6,137 nt of DNA, from NCBI GenBank assembly GCA_027033675.1, contig JALVKZ010000030.1, positions 1-6,137 on the forward strand. The letters run 5' to 3'. The stretch comes from Pyrodictiaceae archaeon (GTDB lineage Archaea > Thermoproteota > Thermoprotei_A > Sulfolobales > Pyrodictiaceae). This document shows positions 4,928 through 6,137 of this stretch, one piece after another; position 1 is the stretch's first letter; each line of letters begins with the position of its first letter. The notes beneath the pieces were generated by a model. That model saw only the letters and a list, made by a program, of their open reading frames with translations, had not been told where the DNA came from and ran no database searches. The translations under genes were made by a program, and so were the position numbers.

Positions 4928-5704
4928 ATGCCCCAGCTCTCCTCAGGCCTCGTGATAGCTGGAGCATATGCAGACAAGATTCGGAGAGTGCTCTTCGCAC
5001 AACTCAGAGACGAGATAAAGTCAGGCAAGATAGAGTCAAGGCAAGTCGCATACCGAGCGGGAGAGCTTAACCGCCTCCTCTTCGAGATACTGGTAAACAA
5101 GCTAAAGCTGGACAAGGGCGACGTTGTAAGAGTCAGGATAGAGTACGAGCTAAGAGACGGAGACATCGAGTGGAAACTCGACACGCTGAGAGTAGAGGCG
5201 TTCAAAAGAATACCCGACGAGGAAGTAGAGAAGGCCGTCAAAGAGGTAGTAGAGGTAGCAAAGGAGGTACTAGCTAGGCCAGTAACGGAGGAGGAAAGAG
5301 CCTGGACAGAGGCGAAAGAGAGGGAAGTTGAGAAAGAGGTAGCGGCCCGGAGAGAAGCAGCTCTGAGACGCGAAGAGGAGCTATCACCACCCGTTACAAT
5401 AGCAGATGCACTAGTTGTTGGTAAGACTAAGAACGGAGAGGGACTCGCACTCCTAAAGAACAACAAGGGTGAAAACACTGGCTTAGCAATACTAGTACCC
5501 AGCGAGGACAAAACAAAGACAACATTCATAATAGTCCATGGAAAAGAAGCCTATAGAGCTGAGACACTCATTGAAACAGACCTCGAGAAACTAATAACAT
5601 CACCTTCACTAATAGCGCAAAAAGCAAATGAGCTAAAATACAAGAAAATAGAAAAAGAAGAAGCAGAAAAAATAATAAAACAAAAACTAGAAGAACTATA
5701 CTAA
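4928..5704 (+). CDS. DUF2258-family protein of unknown function
   Basis: 258 aa from ATG 4928, preceded by GGCGGT about six bases upstream. The start MPQLSSGLVIAGAYADKIRR matches my memory of crenarchaeal DUF2258 proteins, for which no function is established. Residues 1-97 form the conserved domain, with helices around AYADKIRRVLFAQLRDEI and a strand pair at VVRVRIEYELRDGDIEW. Residues 98-153 are a highly charged helix, probably coiled coil. Residues 156-235 form a second beta-rich domain beginning VTIADALVVGKT. A Lys/Glu helix (236-258) closes the protein; its DNA is very rich in A. A reading frame extending upstream to 4829 inside nreA adds 33 residues of low-quality sequence and is not used. 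Position behind nreA suggests a link to DNA maintenance, but this is inference. Confidence 0.85.
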   Translation: MPQLSSGLVIAGAYADKIRRVLFAQLRDEIKSGKIESRQVAYRAGELNRLLFEILVNKLKLDKGDVVRVRIEYELRDGDIEWKLDTLRVEAFKRIPDEEVEKAVKEVVEVAKEVLARPVTEEERAWTEAKEREVEKEVAARREAALRREEELSPPVTIADALVVGKTKNGEGLALLKNNKGENTGLAILVPSEDKTKTTFIIVHGKEAYRAETLIETDLEKLITSPSLIAQKANELKYKKIEKEEAEKIIKQKLEELY

Positions 5705-5719
5705 CAAAAACACAATACC

Positions 5720-5731
5720 TCTTTTCACTTT
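5720..5731 (+). terminator. T-rich stretch, possible transcription terminator
   Basis: CTCTTTTCACTT lies 16 bases after the stop codon at 5704. Crenarchaeal transcription commonly ends at T-rich tracts without a hairpin. This tract is short and interrupted, so the call is weak. Confidence 0.3.
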
Positions 5732-5830
5732 ACTGACGTAGAAAGGTTTCGGCGAGGTCTCCACTCATCACAGACTCTCAGTCAGAATAAATCGGCCTCC
5801 ACATTCCCCGTACTACTTATATGCATTAAG

Positions 5831-5838
5831 CTTAAATA
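5831..5838 (+). promoter_or_regulatory. TATA box for the gene at 5864
   Basis: CTTAAATA, preceded by AAG. From its centre near 5835 transcription should begin at about 5861-5864, which is the ATG itself. There is no ribosome-binding site, so the transcript is probably leaderless. Confidence 0.5.
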
Positions 5839-5863
5839 AACCAGTACATCCAATTAACTCTAC

Positions 5864-6106
5864 ATGCGAGGGACGGGAACACCCTTGGATAAGAGATCAC
5901 TAGACTTCTACTCTTCACGGGACAAAGAAAACATTATACCTGATTCCTCGCATTTTGAGGACCTTGTTGATGCGGAAATACGTGGAGATAGAATATACTT
6001 TATTACAAGCACAGGAAAAGTCCTTGAAACAAGCTCATCGCCAAAAACACGTGACCTATACTGGAGAATCAAGCTAAGGAATAGGAGGAAAGCTTTTGGT
6101 CTTTAA
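5864..6106 (+). CDS. Hypothetical small basic protein
   Basis: 80 aa, not recognised. The first 30 residues are polar and Ser/Asp-rich, probably flexible. Residues 31-56 (from FEDLVDAEIRGDRIYFIT to STGKVLET) look like a short helix followed by a beta hairpin. The C-terminus is strongly basic (YWRIKLRNRRKAFGL) and could contact nucleic acid, though this rests only on charge. The start is supported by a TATA box about 28 bases upstream and by the lack of any ribosome-binding site, as in a leaderless gene. It stands 159 bases behind the DUF2258-type gene as a separate transcription unit. The last 31 bases of the window after its stop hold no feature I can name. Confidence 0.6.
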   Translation: MRGTGTPLDKRSLDFYSSRDKENIIPDSSHFEDLVDAEIRGDRIYFITSTGKVLETSSSPKTRDLYWRIKLRNRRKAFGL

Positions 6107-6137
6107 GAAACGCAGACTCTTCTCCCTTAGCACTCTA

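Noticed and set aside
4819..5529. Minus-strand open frame of 236 codons opposite the DUF2258-type gene
   Set aside because: Its product is dominated by Ser, Leu and Thr, the antisense signature of Arg/Lys/Glu-rich coding DNA, and the plus-strand protein has clear family features.
5725..5771. Possible second C/D box sRNA on the minus strand, with a good C box GUGAUGA at 5771-5765 and CCGA twelve bases on
   Set aside because: No C' box, no final CUGA-type D box at the right distance and no terminal stem. One good box alone is expected by chance.

Overview
The window looks like chromosomal DNA from a hyperthermophilic crenarchaeon (Thermoproteota), most likely Desulfurococcales and perhaps near Pyrodictium, Hyperthermus or Aeropyrum. 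The evidence is an archaeal peptide chain release factor aRF1 with the NIKL form of the NIKS motif, an archaeal Nre DNA-repair protein, a protein I place in the crenarchaeal DUF2258 family, heavy use of AGA/AGG/ATA/CTA codons, and TATA-type promoters close to start codons. The lineage below phylum level is inference from remembered relatives.

Layout. Positions 1-123 hold a divergent promoter pair: a minus-strand gene begins at 49 and leaves the window, and a plus-strand unknown gene occupies 124-558. The gap 559-752 is not empty. On its minus strand it carries a well-formed box C/D guide sRNA (580-645), whose main guide is complementary to a conserved stretch of archaeal 16S rRNA. Next come three small plus-strand genes of unknown function: a helical protein with a cysteine-rich tail (753-1151), a cysteine-containing coiled-coil protein (1212-1445), and a protein made of two tandem four-cysteine modules (1506-1916). 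The last converges with a minus-strand gene for a small, probably thioredoxin-like protein without CXXC (1913-2215); the two stop codons share one TTAA.

Positions 2216-2344 are a divergent promoter region for that gene and for aRF1 (2345-3454). A 167-base gap with a possible TATA box precedes nreA (3622-4872). A DUF2258-type gene (4928-5704) follows it closely and may be co-transcribed. A T-rich stretch and a further promoter precede a small, apparently leaderless gene of unknown function (5864-6106).

The recognised parts serve translation (aRF1; the sRNA directing 2'-O-methylation of 16S rRNA) and genome maintenance (NreA). The most informative result is the sRNA: a rare C box and a rare D box compensate each other at the one Watson-Crick pair of the kink-turn core. 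I see no mobile element, CRISPR array, tRNA or rRNA gene, and no evidence for a multi-gene defence system.
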